Position numbers and translations under genes: made by a program. The notes under the pieces were generated by a model. The model saw only the letters and a program-made list of their open reading frames with translations, was not told where the DNA came from and searched no databases. A stretch of DNA of 64,000 bases from Candidatus Melainabacteria bacterium (lineage in GTDB: Bacteria > Cyanobacteriota > Vampirovibrionia > Obscuribacterales > Obscuribacteraceae): NCBI GenBank assembly GCA_003151275.1, contig PLXC01000159.1, forward strand, positions 211,904 through 275,903, in the 5' to 3' direction. Below, in pieces: positions 44,528 through 54,086 of the stretch. How positions within the stretch are numbered: position 1 is the stretch's first letter; each line of letters starts with the position of its first letter.

Positions 44528-45871
44528 TTACGAGAGCCAGCCTCCCTTGAATCCAGCGCCTCGAAGCGCTCGCTTGAGCGAACGGTCCTTGCGCATCACC
44601 TGCCAGACAAAGTCGCTACGATAGTTCTCGATCATGAGAACTATAGGTCCCTGGTCGATGGCCACCCGATCCTCGTCCACCCAGCCAGAAGGCTTGGTGA
44701 CGTCGTAGGTCGGGTTGAACGCGTCAACGAAACCGCTCAGCTCCGAGAAGAGCTCTGGGCGGTGCTTAAGCCAATACCGCATCGTGCGGATGGCTTTACG
44801 GGGTGTGAACGGAACAGCGCTGATGGCAGCTGTGGGCGCGATCGTGCCGTCATCAAAACCACGCGGCGAACCGCGTTCGCTGTAGCCGCGGAAAGTGCGC
44901 TCCTTGCCGTCGACGACCTTGGTGCCGTTACCCGGTCCATCGCACGCAGTCAGCCCCCAGTCGAGCTCGTCGTATCCCCTCCACTGATTGGGATTGTCAA
45001 CGGAGTAACGATGCTGGGCCTTGGTTGCCCGCACACTGTTCTCGAAGTAGTCGAAACCGAGCCGACGATTGGTATCATCAGCGATGCCTCGAAAATCGAT
45101 CCAGCAGTGCGGGTACTGATAGCAGAACAACGGCGTACCCGGCATGGCGATGTATTTCTTGCCACCCAGGCTCTCCGCCTTCACCCCATCAAGCAGCGAA
45201 GTCCAGCATGCACTGGGCGCCGGCTTGCCCTTGGCTGACATAGCCAGCAGGTAGAGGAGCAAGGCTTCGCTGTAACCCTGGTAGACGTAGGGAATCAGTC
45301 CCTGCTCGGGTGTCCAGCCGTGCAAGATCTTGTAGTCGGCGCGCACCAACCAGTTCCAATCCACGCGCTCAAGGAGAGCAGTGCAGAGGTTCCGAATCTC
45401 CTTCTCGACGGCGTTGCGCTTGGTGAAATAAGCGCGGGCGAAACTGACACCGGCCATGAGCAGGGCGGTGTCAATAGAGGAGAGTTCGGAGTCCCAGAAG
45501 GTCGGGGCTGTGGCGCGCAAACCGGTGCGTGGGTCCAGGAAGTGGTAGAAGAATCCGCGATTACCGCTGCAGCCTTCTTTGCCTTCACCCTGAGGGGCGT
45601 TGGCGAGAACGCGCAGCACTTTGACTGCGTAAGCGACAGCCTCATCGCGTGAAATCCAATTGCGGTTGACCGCAACGGGGTAAGCGGTCAGGGCAAACCC
45701 AACACCTGCAATGGTGGCGGGTGAGCCTGGCCTGTTTCGGTCAAAGATCAGACCGGTGTCATGGTTCTGACTGTCGAGAAACCATTGGAAGGTTGCTCGC
45801 TGCACCCGCTCGAGGACGGCTTCGTCACTCAAGCGATGCTTTCTATCTTTCTGCTGTGCGAGTTTTTTCAT
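44528..45871 (-). CDS. GH144-type (COG5368/glycoamylase) beta-1,2-glucanase, probable
   Basis: 447 residues. Signature segments of the Glycoamylase/GH144 family are present: FQWFLDSQNHDTGLIFDRNR, SPATIAGVGFALTAYPVAVN, NRGFFYHFLDPRTGLRA, ELSSIDTALLMAGVSFARAY, and HCWIDFRGIADDTN. GH144 members characterised to date are endo-beta-1,2-glucanases. No signal peptide. It precedes the GH1 beta-glucosidase, so together they could break beta-1,2-glucan to glucose. Its ATG overlaps the stop of the ABC remnant by 4 bp (ATGA), showing that the two were once coupled. Confidence 0.8.
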   Translation of the reverse strand: MKKLAQQKDRKHRLSDEAVLERVQRATFQWFLDSQNHDTGLIFDRNRPGSPATIAGVGFALTAYPVAVNRNWISRDEAVAYAVKVLRVLANAPQGEGKEGCSGNRGFFYHFLDPRTGLRATAPTFWDSELSSIDTALLMAGVSFARAYFTKRNAVEKEIRNLCTALLERVDWNWLVRADYKILHGWTPEQGLIPYVYQGYSEALLLYLLAMSAKGKPAPSACWTSLLDGVKAESLGGKKYIAMPGTPLFCYQYPHCWIDFRGIADDTNRRLGFDYFENSVRATKAQHRYSVDNPNQWRGYDELDWGLTACDGPGNGTKVVDGKERTFRGYSERGSPRGFDDGTIAPTAAISAVPFTPRKAIRTMRYWLKHRPELFSELSGFVDAFNPTYDVTKPSGWVDEDRVAIDQGPIVLMIENYRSDFVWQVMRKDRSLKRALRGAGFKGGWLS

Positions 45872-46600
45872 GGTGAGATCTCGTGGGTTAGCCCATACTT
45901 TGTCGCCGAGTCAATCTTCCAGGAACCATTTCCCAGAAGCTCGAGAACATGCGTATGGTGTTCAACCAGCGCTGGTCTGTGACCGACACTGATGACGGTT
46001 GCTCCGACGCTCTGCAACACTGTGTAGAGCAGCCTTTCATTTTCGGGATCAAGAGCCGAAGTCGCTTCATCGAGAAACGCATACTTCGGCTTGGTCTGGG
46101 AGGCAGACCAGTTTCAGCAAAGCAAGCAATTGAGCATGTTGAAGGGGATCGTGAAGAAGCCAAGATTACAATTGACGCAGGCCATATCGTAAAGATTGGC
46201 CATCGTACGCCGCAAAGCGTCAGTTGATGATCGCAGCTCGCGAGCCTCACCATTGTACAAAGCGATGGACTCGGCATCTCTGCGCACGTCGGTCAGACAA
46301 TGACGCAGATTAGCTTCGAGCGCACTTTGCACAAAGTTCAGGACGATCAGCTTCTTGCCTATCCACAACGAAACGAACGAACCAATCACCGAATATGCCA
46401 CCACAGTAAAACTGAGGGTCGGAGAAATCGACCAGAGCACACCGATGAAAGTGCTGATGTTTACGAGCGCGTCAAGCACCGAGACGAACAATCCAACCGA
46501 CGAATTGCAGAATGTTTCAACATCCTGAGTCATTCGCTGGTCGGGGTTGTCGATGCGCGGGTCGTTGTTGAGCTTGTAGTAAGTGTGACTCCAAGCAGTT
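45868..46600 (-). pseudogene. remnant of SbmA/YddA-type ABC transporter
   Basis: Two pieces in one frame. The upstream piece (46117-46600) has the membrane-domain signature NNDPRIDNPDQRMTQDVETF and LEANLRHCLTDVRRDAES. It runs into a TGA (46114-46116). The downstream piece, in the same frame, has the end of the ATPase: KPKYAFLDEATSALDPENER (Walker B, D-loop) and VISVGHRPALVEHH (H-loop). The Walker A, Q-loop and most of the signature region are gone, and the membrane domain lacks its own N-terminus. Thus a deletion plus truncation, not a readthrough case. The remaining 3' end is still coupled to the GH144 gene. Confidence 0.8.
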
Positions 46601-46740
46601 TTGTCATGTGATTCATGACAAAAGCTCCGGATTTGGGAAAGGGTTAATGCGCTGCGAGCCAACGCTTGCTGGCTGCGAAAACTTCTAATGGGTGCCGCGA
46701 GTGTGATCGTGCCAATGCCCGATGCGCTATGCACCAGAAA

Positions 46741-47348
46741 TTAGAAGACAGAAATAAGCTGAAAGATATAGAGAGCTAAAGAAATGAGTTTAAAGAAAGT
46801 AAAAAACGATATCTTAAGAACTAACGTTTATAACTAGCCAATACAAGCTTCGCGCGTAAAGGAATGTCAAGAGCAGCATGAAGCTGTATTGCGACGCAAA
46901 TAGCAACTTTGTGCATCTGTCGCTGTTGTTGGAGTTATCCGTTGCACTCAACGCAGCTGTGCACAGCGCTCGCACAATGATAAGTTCTCTCAGACTGCAA
47001 TTGCAACGATTGCACTAACCGCACCATCTTGATGTAACGACACTCACTAGGCTGGCGCGAAGAGTGGCCAAAGTGTGTCCGCAAGCTCAGCTTGCTTTTG
47101 CAATCTAGGACATAAGCTGTTCAGATTGCCCAACAAATCTTGGCAAAAGCTAGCTCGGATTATCCAAAAACTATTGGCATTAACTGGTTTAGATTGCTCA
47201 ACAATTCATGGCAAAGCGGCTCGGATTTGTCACGCAAGCGCTGCTTTAAGCCAGACTGTTGGCACCTCATATGGTGCAGCAAATTATCCAAAGTCCCTGC
47301 CATGGACGCATGTTAGAGTGTGTATGCAGTATCAGTAAGGACAGCGCA
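46741..47348. other. intergenic, no gene seen
   Basis: About 600 bp upstream of the acetyltransferase, next to the ABC remnant. It shows AT-rich runs and some repeated AGATTG/CAAAGC-like words, but no ORF of believable composition and no RNA gene. It may include decayed transporter sequence. Confidence 0.4.
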
Positions 47349-47834
47349 ATGCCCAATCCACTCCACATTCGTTTGATGACCAACGACGATCTGCCTGTTT
47401 TGTCTCAAATCTATGTGCGTGCCTTGGACGACACAGACGAGCGATGGAATCAGGAGTCAGCCCAAGCCCTTTTGAGCGACTGGTTGAGGCGCCAACCAGA
47501 ATTAGCATTTACTGCTGAGTACGACAACGAAATAGCCGGCGCCTTCGTTGTCGCCGTTAGACCATGGTGGGACGGCAATCACCTTGTGGATGGTGAATTG
47601 TTTGTCGAACCAAAACTTCAACAGCACGGAATCGCTCGTCATCTGCTGAAAAGAGTCCTTGATGAGGCGATGGAAAAGTATTCTCCTGTTCTCTGGGAGA
47701 GTTACACATTTCGGAATGACACTTTTCCGCTCACCTGGTACAAGCGCCTGGGTTTTCGAGAGATTGAAGAGTGGGTGATGATCAGAGCCGACATAGCTTC
47801 GGTTGCAAAACAATTGTCACTCTTACCTGGCTAA
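47349..47834 (+). CDS. GNAT-family N-acetyltransferase
   Basis: 161 residues from ATG 47349, with AAGGA about 8 bp upstream; an in-frame start at 47259 has none. It shows a GNAT fold: MTNDDLPVLSQIYVRAL, the NEIAGAFVVAVRPWWDG strand, LFVEPKLQQHGIARHLLKRV with the Q-x-x-G-I-A acetyl-CoA loop, and NDTFPLTWYKRLGFREIEEW (the Tyr-Lys-x-x-GF end). Substrate not predictable. It stands alone and convergent with the debranching enzyme. Confidence 0.85.
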   Translation: MPNPLHIRLMTNDDLPVLSQIYVRALDDTDERWNQESAQALLSDWLRRQPELAFTAEYDNEIAGAFVVAVRPWWDGNHLVDGELFVEPKLQQHGIARHLLKRVLDEAMEKYSPVLWESYTFRNDTFPLTWYKRLGFREIEEWVMIRADIASVAKQLSLLPG

Positions 47835-47902
47835 ACGTTTTGTTCACGCAGTTGGATAGGTTCGATAACTGACAACTGCGGATTAATACTCACGACTGCG
47901 GA

Positions 47903-50074
47903 TCAGCGCTGAAGCACACCGTGCTCACTCAATGCCACGGCAGAATTAAAAATCGAAGGGTAATCGTGCACCACTCGTAGTAGCTCGGCAACGGACCAAG
48001 CCTGGGCAATACAGCCTCGGGCAAGGTGCGGCGCATCCCCGTCAAATATCTCAGACACGGAACCTATGCAGCCCTCGTTCAAAATGTGGCTAAAAATTGG
48101 TTGTAGCTGTAGCGAGATCAGTAGCACATTTTCTTGCTCAACTCCAAAGGCGTAGAATCGGCTATCTATCCAAGGTCCAAATAACCAAGGCCAGACAGTT
48201 CCTTGATGGTAAGTAATGTCACGGTCATACTGATTCGCCTGCACTTTGCCGTTGCCGTACGTGCCTTTGTAATTGGGATCATTTGGAGAAAGAGTGCGTA
48301 AACCTTTGGCAGTAAGCAAGTCGCGTTCAACGACGAGTAACATGGACTTGGTTTGTTCTTTTGATGCTACGGGAAAAGTAAGGCTGGCTGCCAACAATTG
48401 GTTTGGTCGAATCGCTGAATCGGCGGAGCCATCCTCCCGAATGAAATCGTAAAAGCAGCCCGAATCTTGATTCCAGAATTTAGCGAAGTTCAACTGAACC
48501 AAATCAGCAATTTCGGCGTAGTATTCGGATTTACGATGGGCGCCAACCAAGCCTGGCTTTCCACGCGGAGTTTCGTGCAAACCAGCGGATCCCGTAGCGC
48601 AGTAAAGAAATTCAATCGTCTTTAAAAAGTTGTACCAAAGTGCGTTTATTTCTACGGCTTTTCCAGTGCGCGGGGTGACCACAAAATCTCCAACCTTTGC
48701 ATCCATCCAGGTCAATTGAACATTGGGATCGCCTGCCGAAATCAAGCCGTCAACAGGGTCCATCCGCAGTCCATGACGCGTGCCCTTCAGATGCCAGGCA
48801 ACGACGCTCTCAAGAAGCGGCAGCTGTTCCCGCACGAACTGCGTGTCAGTAGTCTCCCGGTAATAGCGCAATAGTGCTGACGCCCACCAAAAGGTCGCAT
48901 CGGACGTGTTGTACTCTGGAGCTTGACCGGAGTCAGGAAAAAAGTTGGGCAACATTCCGTCACTTAAATACCGTCCGAAAGTCTCGAGAACGCTGCGCGC
49001 TACCTTCACTCTTCCTGTGGCGATGGCGAGACCAGTCAAACTGATCATTGAATCCCTGCCCCAATCAGAGAACCAGTGATAGCCCGCAATAATCGAACTG
49101 CTTCTCGTCGATTGACGGCTAACAACAAAATCATCTGCTGCCAGTGTCAGTAATTTTTGCTCCACGGGAACGTCTTTCAATTCCGCCCTAGAAAGCAACT
49201 GGCTCCTGCGCGCCCAAGAGATCTTCACAACATCGTCAATGGAGCGGAGCAAGACATCATCCAACGCACCAAATACGGTGACAGATTGCCCTGGACGAAG
49301 ACTAGTCTCGATCACACCGGCGTGAAAACAGTCCTCGCCATCCTCGAGTCCACGCTCTAGTTCACGTGGATAATGGTAACCGTGATACCAATCTGGCTGA
49401 ACATGATAATCGCCGCGATCGTAATAAATATTGAGTGGGTGAGCCTGATCGAACGCCTTGATCCTGACCAGACCTTCCTCAACATGTTGCTCGAACTGCC
49501 AGCTATCCCAGCCTTGTGTGGCGCCATGGAAATGTCGATAATTGACGAGCAGGTGGAGTTTCAGGGCAGCCACGTCTTCTGACTCGTCCCCAACTTGCTT
49601 TGATCTGCGCGGCATGAATGAGCTTTGCCACGTGTAACCCACGGCTACCTGCTGCTTTCCAGGCATCATTGCCACTTGCTTGATCAGCAGCCCATCTCCA
49701 ATTTCGTACAGCCAAGTTGGCACAGGCAAAAGGTAAAACGAGCATATCGTCTTGAAACCCTGCGGTGACACTGCTCCGGATTTCCAGAAATTGGTCGCTA
49801 AATTTGTTTCATGGCCATTGACCGAAATTACTTCATCGATCCGAGAAAACATGACGGTGCGCCGCACCGGTGGCTGCAAGGCAGCGACAAGCAGTCCGTG
49901 ATATCGACGAGTGTTTGCGCCCCAGATATTCGCGGATGCGTAGCTACCGAGTCCATTTGTGACTAGGAACTCACGCGGATCATCGGCCTTTCGGTCGGCC
50001 AGATCAATCTCCGGGAAATCGAGATTTTCGTCTTCAGCTTGGTTGCGCAGCCATGCCTGTGGATGAACAATCAT
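47903..50074 (-). CDS. glycogen-debranching-type enzyme (amylo-alpha-1,6-glucosidase family)
   Basis: 723 residues; ATG 50074 is preferred over GTG 50080 because GGGAGG lies 5 bp before it. The N-terminal bacterial GDE domain shows EFLVTNGLGSYASANIWGAN and TRRYHGLLVAALQPPVRR. The C-terminal (alpha/alpha)6 glucosidase domain has YHWFSDWGRDSMISLTGLAI, LPNFFPDSGQAPEYNTSDAT, NALWYNFLKTIEFL and YHQGTVWPWLFGPWIDSRF. It should remove alpha-1,6 branch glucose from glycogen. No other glycogen genes are adjacent. Its neighbour, the GH1/GH144 group, is a separate unit. Confidence 0.88.
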   Translation of the reverse strand: MIVHPQAWLRNQAEDENLDFPEIDLADRKADDPREFLVTNGLGSYASANIWGANTRRYHGLLVAALQPPVRRTVMFSRIDEVISVNGHETNLATNFWKSGAVSPQGFKTICSFYLLPVPTWLYEIGDGLLIKQVAMMPGKQQVAVGYTWQSSFMPRRSKQVGDESEDVAALKLHLLVNYRHFHGATQGWDSWQFEQHVEEGLVRIKAFDQAHPLNIYYDRGDYHVQPDWYHGYHYPRELERGLEDGEDCFHAGVIETSLRPGQSVTVFGALDDVLLRSIDDVVKISWARRSQLLSRAELKDVPVEQKLLTLAADDFVVSRQSTRSSSIIAGYHWFSDWGRDSMISLTGLAIATGRVKVARSVLETFGRYLSDGMLPNFFPDSGQAPEYNTSDATFWWASALLRYYRETTDTQFVREQLPLLESVVAWHLKGTRHGLRMDPVDGLISAGDPNVQLTWMDAKVGDFVVTPRTGKAVEINALWYNFLKTIEFLYCATGSAGLHETPRGKPGLVGAHRKSEYYAEIADLVQLNFAKFWNQDSGCFYDFIREDGSADSAIRPNQLLAASLTFPVASKEQTKSMLLVVERDLLTAKGLRTLSPNDPNYKGTYGNGKVQANQYDRDITYHQGTVWPWLFGPWIDSRFYAFGVEQENVLLISLQLQPIFSHILNEGCIGSVSEIFDGDAPHLARGCIAQAWSVAELLRVVHDYPSIFNSAVALSEHGVLQR

Positions 50075-50301
50075 CTGCACCTCCCTGCCGTAAGACTTTC
50101 ATCTGAACTTATGCACGGGATCGGCTAATTATAAGCACAGCCCCTAAAGCATCTTATGCCTCAGTAGAAGCAAACTCCCAGATGAATGTTGAAAGCTCAC
50201 AGATGCACGTTGAAGGCTTTTCCTGAGCCCGCACGCAAACTTCCAGCCGGATGCCAAAACAAATTTACTCTTCAGATCGACAATGGCGATGGGAAACGCC
50301 T

Positions 50302-50430
50302 CGAAAATTGCAAAAATATTTCGGAATGATGGATGAAAGCGCACCGACAAAATTGGAACGATTCGAAAGCAGCGAAAATTGCAAAAATATTTCGGAATGA
50401 GTGATGGATGAAAGCGCACCAATAAATTTG
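50302..50430. repeat. direct repeat, two ~55-bp copies
   Basis: GAAAATTGCAAAAATATTTC and the following CGGAATGA, GGATGAAAGCGCACC occur at 50302-50354 and again at 50373-50430, with one short insertion in the second copy. The spacing between copies is about 71 bp. Its role is unknown. Confidence 0.85.
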
Positions 50431-50515
50431 GCTGATTCAAAAAGCTCAAAAAATTCATGAAAAAGCGAGAAAAACGTCAAAAAGATCCAAAAAAAAAGAG
50501 GAAAAGAAAAGCGAC

Positions 50516-50559
50516 GGGAACAGGCAAGCCACCGCTGATGGTGGCTTCGACCTGTCCCC
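50516..50559 (-). terminator. rho-independent terminator-like hairpin
   Basis: Nested arms: outer GGGAACAGG with CCTGTCCCC (one mismatch) and inner AGCCACC with GGTGGCT. On the minus strand a T-rich run (GTCGCTTTTCTTTTCC and a longer T-run) follows. It lies just past the stop of the His-rich gene and probably ends its transcript. Confidence 0.65.
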
Positions 50560-50568
50560 GCCGACAAT

Positions 50569-51738
50569 TCAATCATCGATTTCGACGATGAGAAGAGCAG
50601 TCTTAGCCGCTGGCGGAACGCGTGCGGTGACGACCACGCTGTCGGCGTGCCCGATCACGGCGTCCAAATCCGCACCCGAAGCGACAACAGCCGCCTCTGG
50701 AGCGAGAGAAACAATCCCCTCACTACCGTCAACGCCGGTTTCAATATCGCCATCACCGTCGCCAGCTGGGTCGGGCGCAGGCGGTGGATGACTTTCAGCA
50801 TCATCCTTTCTGCCACGCGACAGATCAGCGTCGTCCTCAGGCGTACCCGGCGCGACACCATCAGGACGATCCTGGTTAGGTGGCAGCGGGTACTTGCGAA
50901 GTATCTCCGCTCTGAAAAGCTTCGCCGCAGGGCTGGGCTCTAACTTGACGAGATATTCGAAAACCTTTTGGCACAACCTCATGGCGGCGCGCTGATGCCT
51001 CTCGAAAGGCTCGCGCTTGTATCCCCATGCGCCAACTGTCTCGTCCCACACGGGCAATGAGCCGACGGTGAGAATGAACTTCGTTTCGTAGTCACCCGTC
51101 TCGAAATAACGCCAGGTGATACTGGTCACCTCGATGAAGGTCATGGCCAGTTTGTCGAACACCGGCGGAGTCTTCGGCGCCCAAAGCGATGGACGCTTGC
51201 CGACCTGCCAGTATTGCCGCAGAATGCGTGTGTGTCCGGTTGCCCCAGGATAGTAGCCCTCGGGCATGTTCACATGCTGATAAGGCTCGCTGAACGCGGT
51301 CCAGTCTGCGATCTCGTATTTCATGATGTCAGCCGAATCGTAATTCGGCCGCATTTGGTCAATGCGCAGCATGTCGCATTGCCGCGCCACCGATTGAATC
51401 ACGCCATTGATTGCGGCTTGACCGTGGTTGGCGACGTGGACAACGAATGTGCGAATCTCACCTGGATGAGTCGCATCTTTGCCCTGCTCGCCAATTTTCG
51501 TATCCTGACGGCCGAGCCCGAGGTGTACCATCTGCATGGAATGCGGTTGGGCGCTGCTGACATGGCTGCCAACCACCGAAAGGTGGCTTGACTGACCATG
51601 ACTAAAAGCGATCATCAGCGCTTCGTGAGTCGCGCTTCCTCCTTGAGCATTGTCGCCTCCATGATGAGCGTGTCCGCCATCATGACTGAAGCTATGGTCG
51701 CCGCCACCATGGCCGCCACCACCATCTAGTCCTGACAT
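50569..51738 (-). CDS. His/Gly-rich protein of unknown function
   Basis: 389 residues with GGAGG 8 bp before the ATG. The first ~55 residues are Gly/His/Asp-rich (GGGGHGGGDHSFSHDGGHAH), a possible metal-binding tract. The middle (about 90-290) is a globular domain with VVHVANHGQAAINGVI, a Trp/Tyr-rich ITWRYFETGDYETKF and the VFEYLVKLEPSPAAK helix. The C-terminal ~90 residues are Asp/Glu/Pro-rich, ending in AVIGHADSVVVTARVPP. No family is recognised and no signal peptide is seen. Confidence 0.6.
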   Translation of the reverse strand: MSGLDGGGGHGGGDHSFSHDGGHAHHGGDNAQGGSATHEALMIAFSHGQSSHLSVVGSHVSSAQPHSMQMVHLGLGRQDTKIGEQGKDATHPGEIRTFVVHVANHGQAAINGVIQSVARQCDMLRIDQMRPNYDSADIMKYEIADWTAFSEPYQHVNMPEGYYPGATGHTRILRQYWQVGKRPSLWAPKTPPVFDKLAMTFIEVTSITWRYFETGDYETKFILTVGSLPVWDETVGAWGYKREPFERHQRAAMRLCQKVFEYLVKLEPSPAAKLFRAEILRKYPLPPNQDRPDGVAPGTPEDDADLSRGRKDDAESHPPPAPDPAGDGDGDIETGVDGSEGIVSLAPEAAVVASGADLDAVIGHADSVVVTARVPPAAKTALLIVEIDD

Positions 51739-51881
51739 ATTAGTGTCCTCCGTATAACTAAAGATCCGAGCTTGCGCTCAGGTAAACCCAGCCGAAAGTG
51801 GTTCGGTTGGTGTGAACTTCCGCCTAGCAATTGAGTTGCAAGGCGGGAGTACAATGAAGAAAGGGATGGACCAACCGACCG

Positions 51882-52871
51882 GTGATTCATTTGAATCAGT
51901 ACGAAGAAGACGAAAGCCTCACACTTCTGGCGCCTGCGCCGGAAGAGAAACTAAACGCCTGGCTGGTAGAGTTCTATGGGAAACCTATTGAAATCTCAAG
52001 CAGGCAAATTTTGCGCCACCGAGATCTGTCTTATGTTGAACGACTCAACATCAACGATGCTTTGCCGTCGTCCCTGATTTACAAGCAAGTTCTGCCTCCG
52101 TGGGATGTGGAGCAAGATTTGCACGAGAAAATCCTCATTCCGTCAATTTCCAATTCCGCTCAGCTGTTTTTAAGTGCGACACATGGTCCGCTCACAGCCT
52201 TGTTCATGGAAGATTTAGGAACGGGATTTTTAGAAACAATGGCCACCCCCGAATTAGCTGGACGTGTCGGAGAAGAGCTGGCCAAGCTGCATCGCTCTTA
52301 TAGCTACCGCACCGACGAACTGATCCACACAGGCGTGTTACGCACACTCTTTCCCATCGACTACGAACAATTTACCGGCAAGATTGTTGGACTGCTTGAA
52401 GAATGGCAGCTCGTCAGTCAAGCTGATTTGCTGTTTCTCGAGCAGCTGGCTTTCTTGCTAGCTCAGAAGTTGGCTGGCGAACCGAATTCCTTGGTGCACG
52501 GCGATTTGTACGCCGAGAATATAATCGTGCGCAGCGAACGTTTGTTCATCATCGATTGGTCGTGGTTCACTGTTCTTGGCGTTCCTCTGATGGACCTTGC
52601 CACTCTGGCAATGACCCATCAAAAAAACGGCAAGTTCAGCAACTTCAAAGACGATTTGATTGACTCATATTGCTATGAATCGGGGCGCGATGTGTTACAT
52701 GTGCGCGCCCTGCTTCCATACGCCGAAACGCTGAGCCGACTGCTCTTCTTGCAATGGCTGGTGGAGCGCAGGCGCAGAGGCATTCTAGGCACAACAGTGG
52801 GACCAGTCGACGGAGTAATCCCAAAAATCGTGCAGGAACTGCGCGATCGCCGCTCCTTGATTCCGGCTTGA
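51882..52871 (+). CDS. aminoglycoside-phosphotransferase-like kinase
   Basis: 329 residues from GTG 51882, with no obvious Shine-Dalgarno. The C-terminal half shows the APH/choline-kinase catalytic motif NSLVHGDLYAENIIV (HGD...N) and the metal-binding FIIDWSWFTVLGVPLMDLAT (IDW...D). The N-terminal half has weaker homology and a Phe/Leu-rich MEDLGTGFLETMAT hinge segment. The fold belongs to the protein-kinase-like antibiotic and small-molecule kinases; the substrate is unknown and resistance is not implied. It stands alone, convergent with the Xaa-Pro peptidase (which begins 1 bp after its stop). Confidence 0.75.
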   Translation: MIHLNQYEEDESLTLLAPAPEEKLNAWLVEFYGKPIEISSRQILRHRDLSYVERLNINDALPSSLIYKQVLPPWDVEQDLHEKILIPSISNSAQLFLSATHGPLTALFMEDLGTGFLETMATPELAGRVGEELAKLHRSYSYRTDELIHTGVLRTLFPIDYEQFTGKIVGLLEEWQLVSQADLLFLEQLAFLLAQKLAGEPNSLVHGDLYAENIIVRSERLFIIDWSWFTVLGVPLMDLATLAMTHQKNGKFSNFKDDLIDSYCYESGRDVLHVRALLPYAETLSRLLFLQWLVERRRRGILGTTVGPVDGVIPKIVQELRDRRSLIPA

Positions 52872-53957
52872 TTAGAACTTCCAGTATGGCGCGTTCGTCA
52901 GGCGCTCGACACCGTCTTTGGTGACGACCAAGTCGTCTTCGATGCGCACACCGCCAAAGCCGTCAATGTAGATTCCAGGCTCATCAGTGACGACCATGCC
53001 GACCTTGAAGGGGTCGTTTTCATAGTCGTACGGATCATGTGCCACCAACCCGAGACTGTGTCCCAGACCGTGGGTGAAGTATTGCCCATAACCACTTTTC
53101 TGAATCAGATCACGGGCCACTTTGTCGAATTCACGATAAGTCATGCCCACCTTGAGCGCCTTGCGAGCCGCCTTGTTGGCAGTGAGCACCACTTCATAAA
53201 TTTCGCGCATCTTCGGGTCAGGCTTCTTGCCAGGAACAAAGGCTGTACGCGTGATGTCCGAGCAATATCCGCCAGGGAACAAGCCGCCGAAATCCATGAT
53301 TACAGGCTCACCAGCTTTGAGTTTGCGCTCGCCTGTAGCATGATGCGGAATGGCAGAATTCGGACCGCTAGCTACAATCGAAGTGAAACTGTTGGTCAAT
53401 GCACCATACTTGCGCAGGCGCATATCCAACTCAAAAGCGACTTGATTCTCGGTCATGCCCGGTTCGATAAGCTCGGCAACCTCGTTATAGACTCGGCTCG
53501 TGACTTTGCAGGCAGTGCGCAAAAGAGCAACTTCTTGCTCGTCTTTGTATTGCCGAAAGCGTTCGACGATGTGAATCGTCGGCACGAGCTTGGCCTTCAA
53601 ATCGCTTTTCCAAATCTTCGCTATTTGCACGGGGATGTGCGCAGCCTCAAAACCAATCTTACTGCCCTTCTTCAACCCGGCAAGAGCGAGCGCTTCGTTG
53701 ATGTGTTCGGTTACTTTCTTGCCGCGGACCACTTTCACGAGCTTGTAGTCGACCGCTTCGGCCGCGGCTCGAGTGTAGTAACGCGCATCGGTAATGATGA
53801 ACGCTTTCTTGGCGGTAATCAGTAACACGCCAGTGCTTCCTCCGAAGGCGCTCAAGTAGGCAATATTCTGATTGTCGCCCTCGTTGGTGCGAACGAGCAA
53901 GCCGTCGATTCCGTGGGTGTCCAGTGACTTCTGGAGCTTTTTTAATCGCTTATTCAT
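52872..53957 (-). CDS. Xaa-Pro peptidase, M24 family
   Basis: 361 residues from ATG 53957 (a longer frame reaches 54005; no good ribosome site for it). The creatinase N-domain (GIDGLLVRTNEGDNQNIAYL) precedes the M24 pita-bread domain. Metal ligands are visible: IMDFGGLFPGGYCSDITRT (two Asp), HGLGHSLGLVAHDPY (His), VTDEPGIYI (Glu), and RIEDDLVVT (Glu). It cleaves Xaa-Pro N-terminal bonds in the cytosol with a two-metal centre. Full length for the PepQ/PepP-like group. It converges directly with the kinase-like gene. Confidence 0.92.
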   Translation of the reverse strand: MNKRLKKLQKSLDTHGIDGLLVRTNEGDNQNIAYLSAFGGSTGVLLITAKKAFIITDARYYTRAAAEAVDYKLVKVVRGKKVTEHINEALALAGLKKGSKIGFEAAHIPVQIAKIWKSDLKAKLVPTIHIVERFRQYKDEQEVALLRTACKVTSRVYNEVAELIEPGMTENQVAFELDMRLRKYGALTNSFTSIVASGPNSAIPHHATGERKLKAGEPVIMDFGGLFPGGYCSDITRTAFVPGKKPDPKMREIYEVVLTANKAARKALKVGMTYREFDKVARDLIQKSGYGQYFTHGLGHSLGLVAHDPYDYENDPFKVGMVVTDEPGIYIDGFGGVRIEDDLVVTKDGVERLTNAPYWKF

Positions 53958-54086
53958 AGCGATAACTCTACCAGACCACACCACGGAATTCATCCGGCTA
54001 GGCACTTGCGGAGTCGCTCCGCTTGACTGCTAGAGACGCGCCTGACCCTCGAGCTGGCGCCGACGCATGGAGTTAAGCAGACGCTG

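Larger units (their letters stand above)
50075..50568. other. intergenic with a direct repeat and a terminator
   Basis: About 490 bp. It holds the ~55-bp direct repeat at 50302-50430, short CAGATG-AACGTTGAAAG-like repeated words near 50180-50215, an A-rich stretch (50440-50510) and the terminator at 50516-50559. No ORF supported. Confidence 0.5.

Noticed and set aside
45868..46600. The in-frame TGA in the ABC remnant as a second selenocysteine site
   Set aside because: The ATPase middle is deleted around it and the residues beside it are not a conserved redox motif, so it is a decay product.
47075..47338. Frame upstream of the acetyltransferase
   Set aside because: No ribosome site, no family, composition like the surrounding intergenic DNA.
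50440..50510. A-rich stretch as a replication origin
   Set aside because: No DnaA boxes or unwinding-element pattern; it is more likely part of a terminator region.
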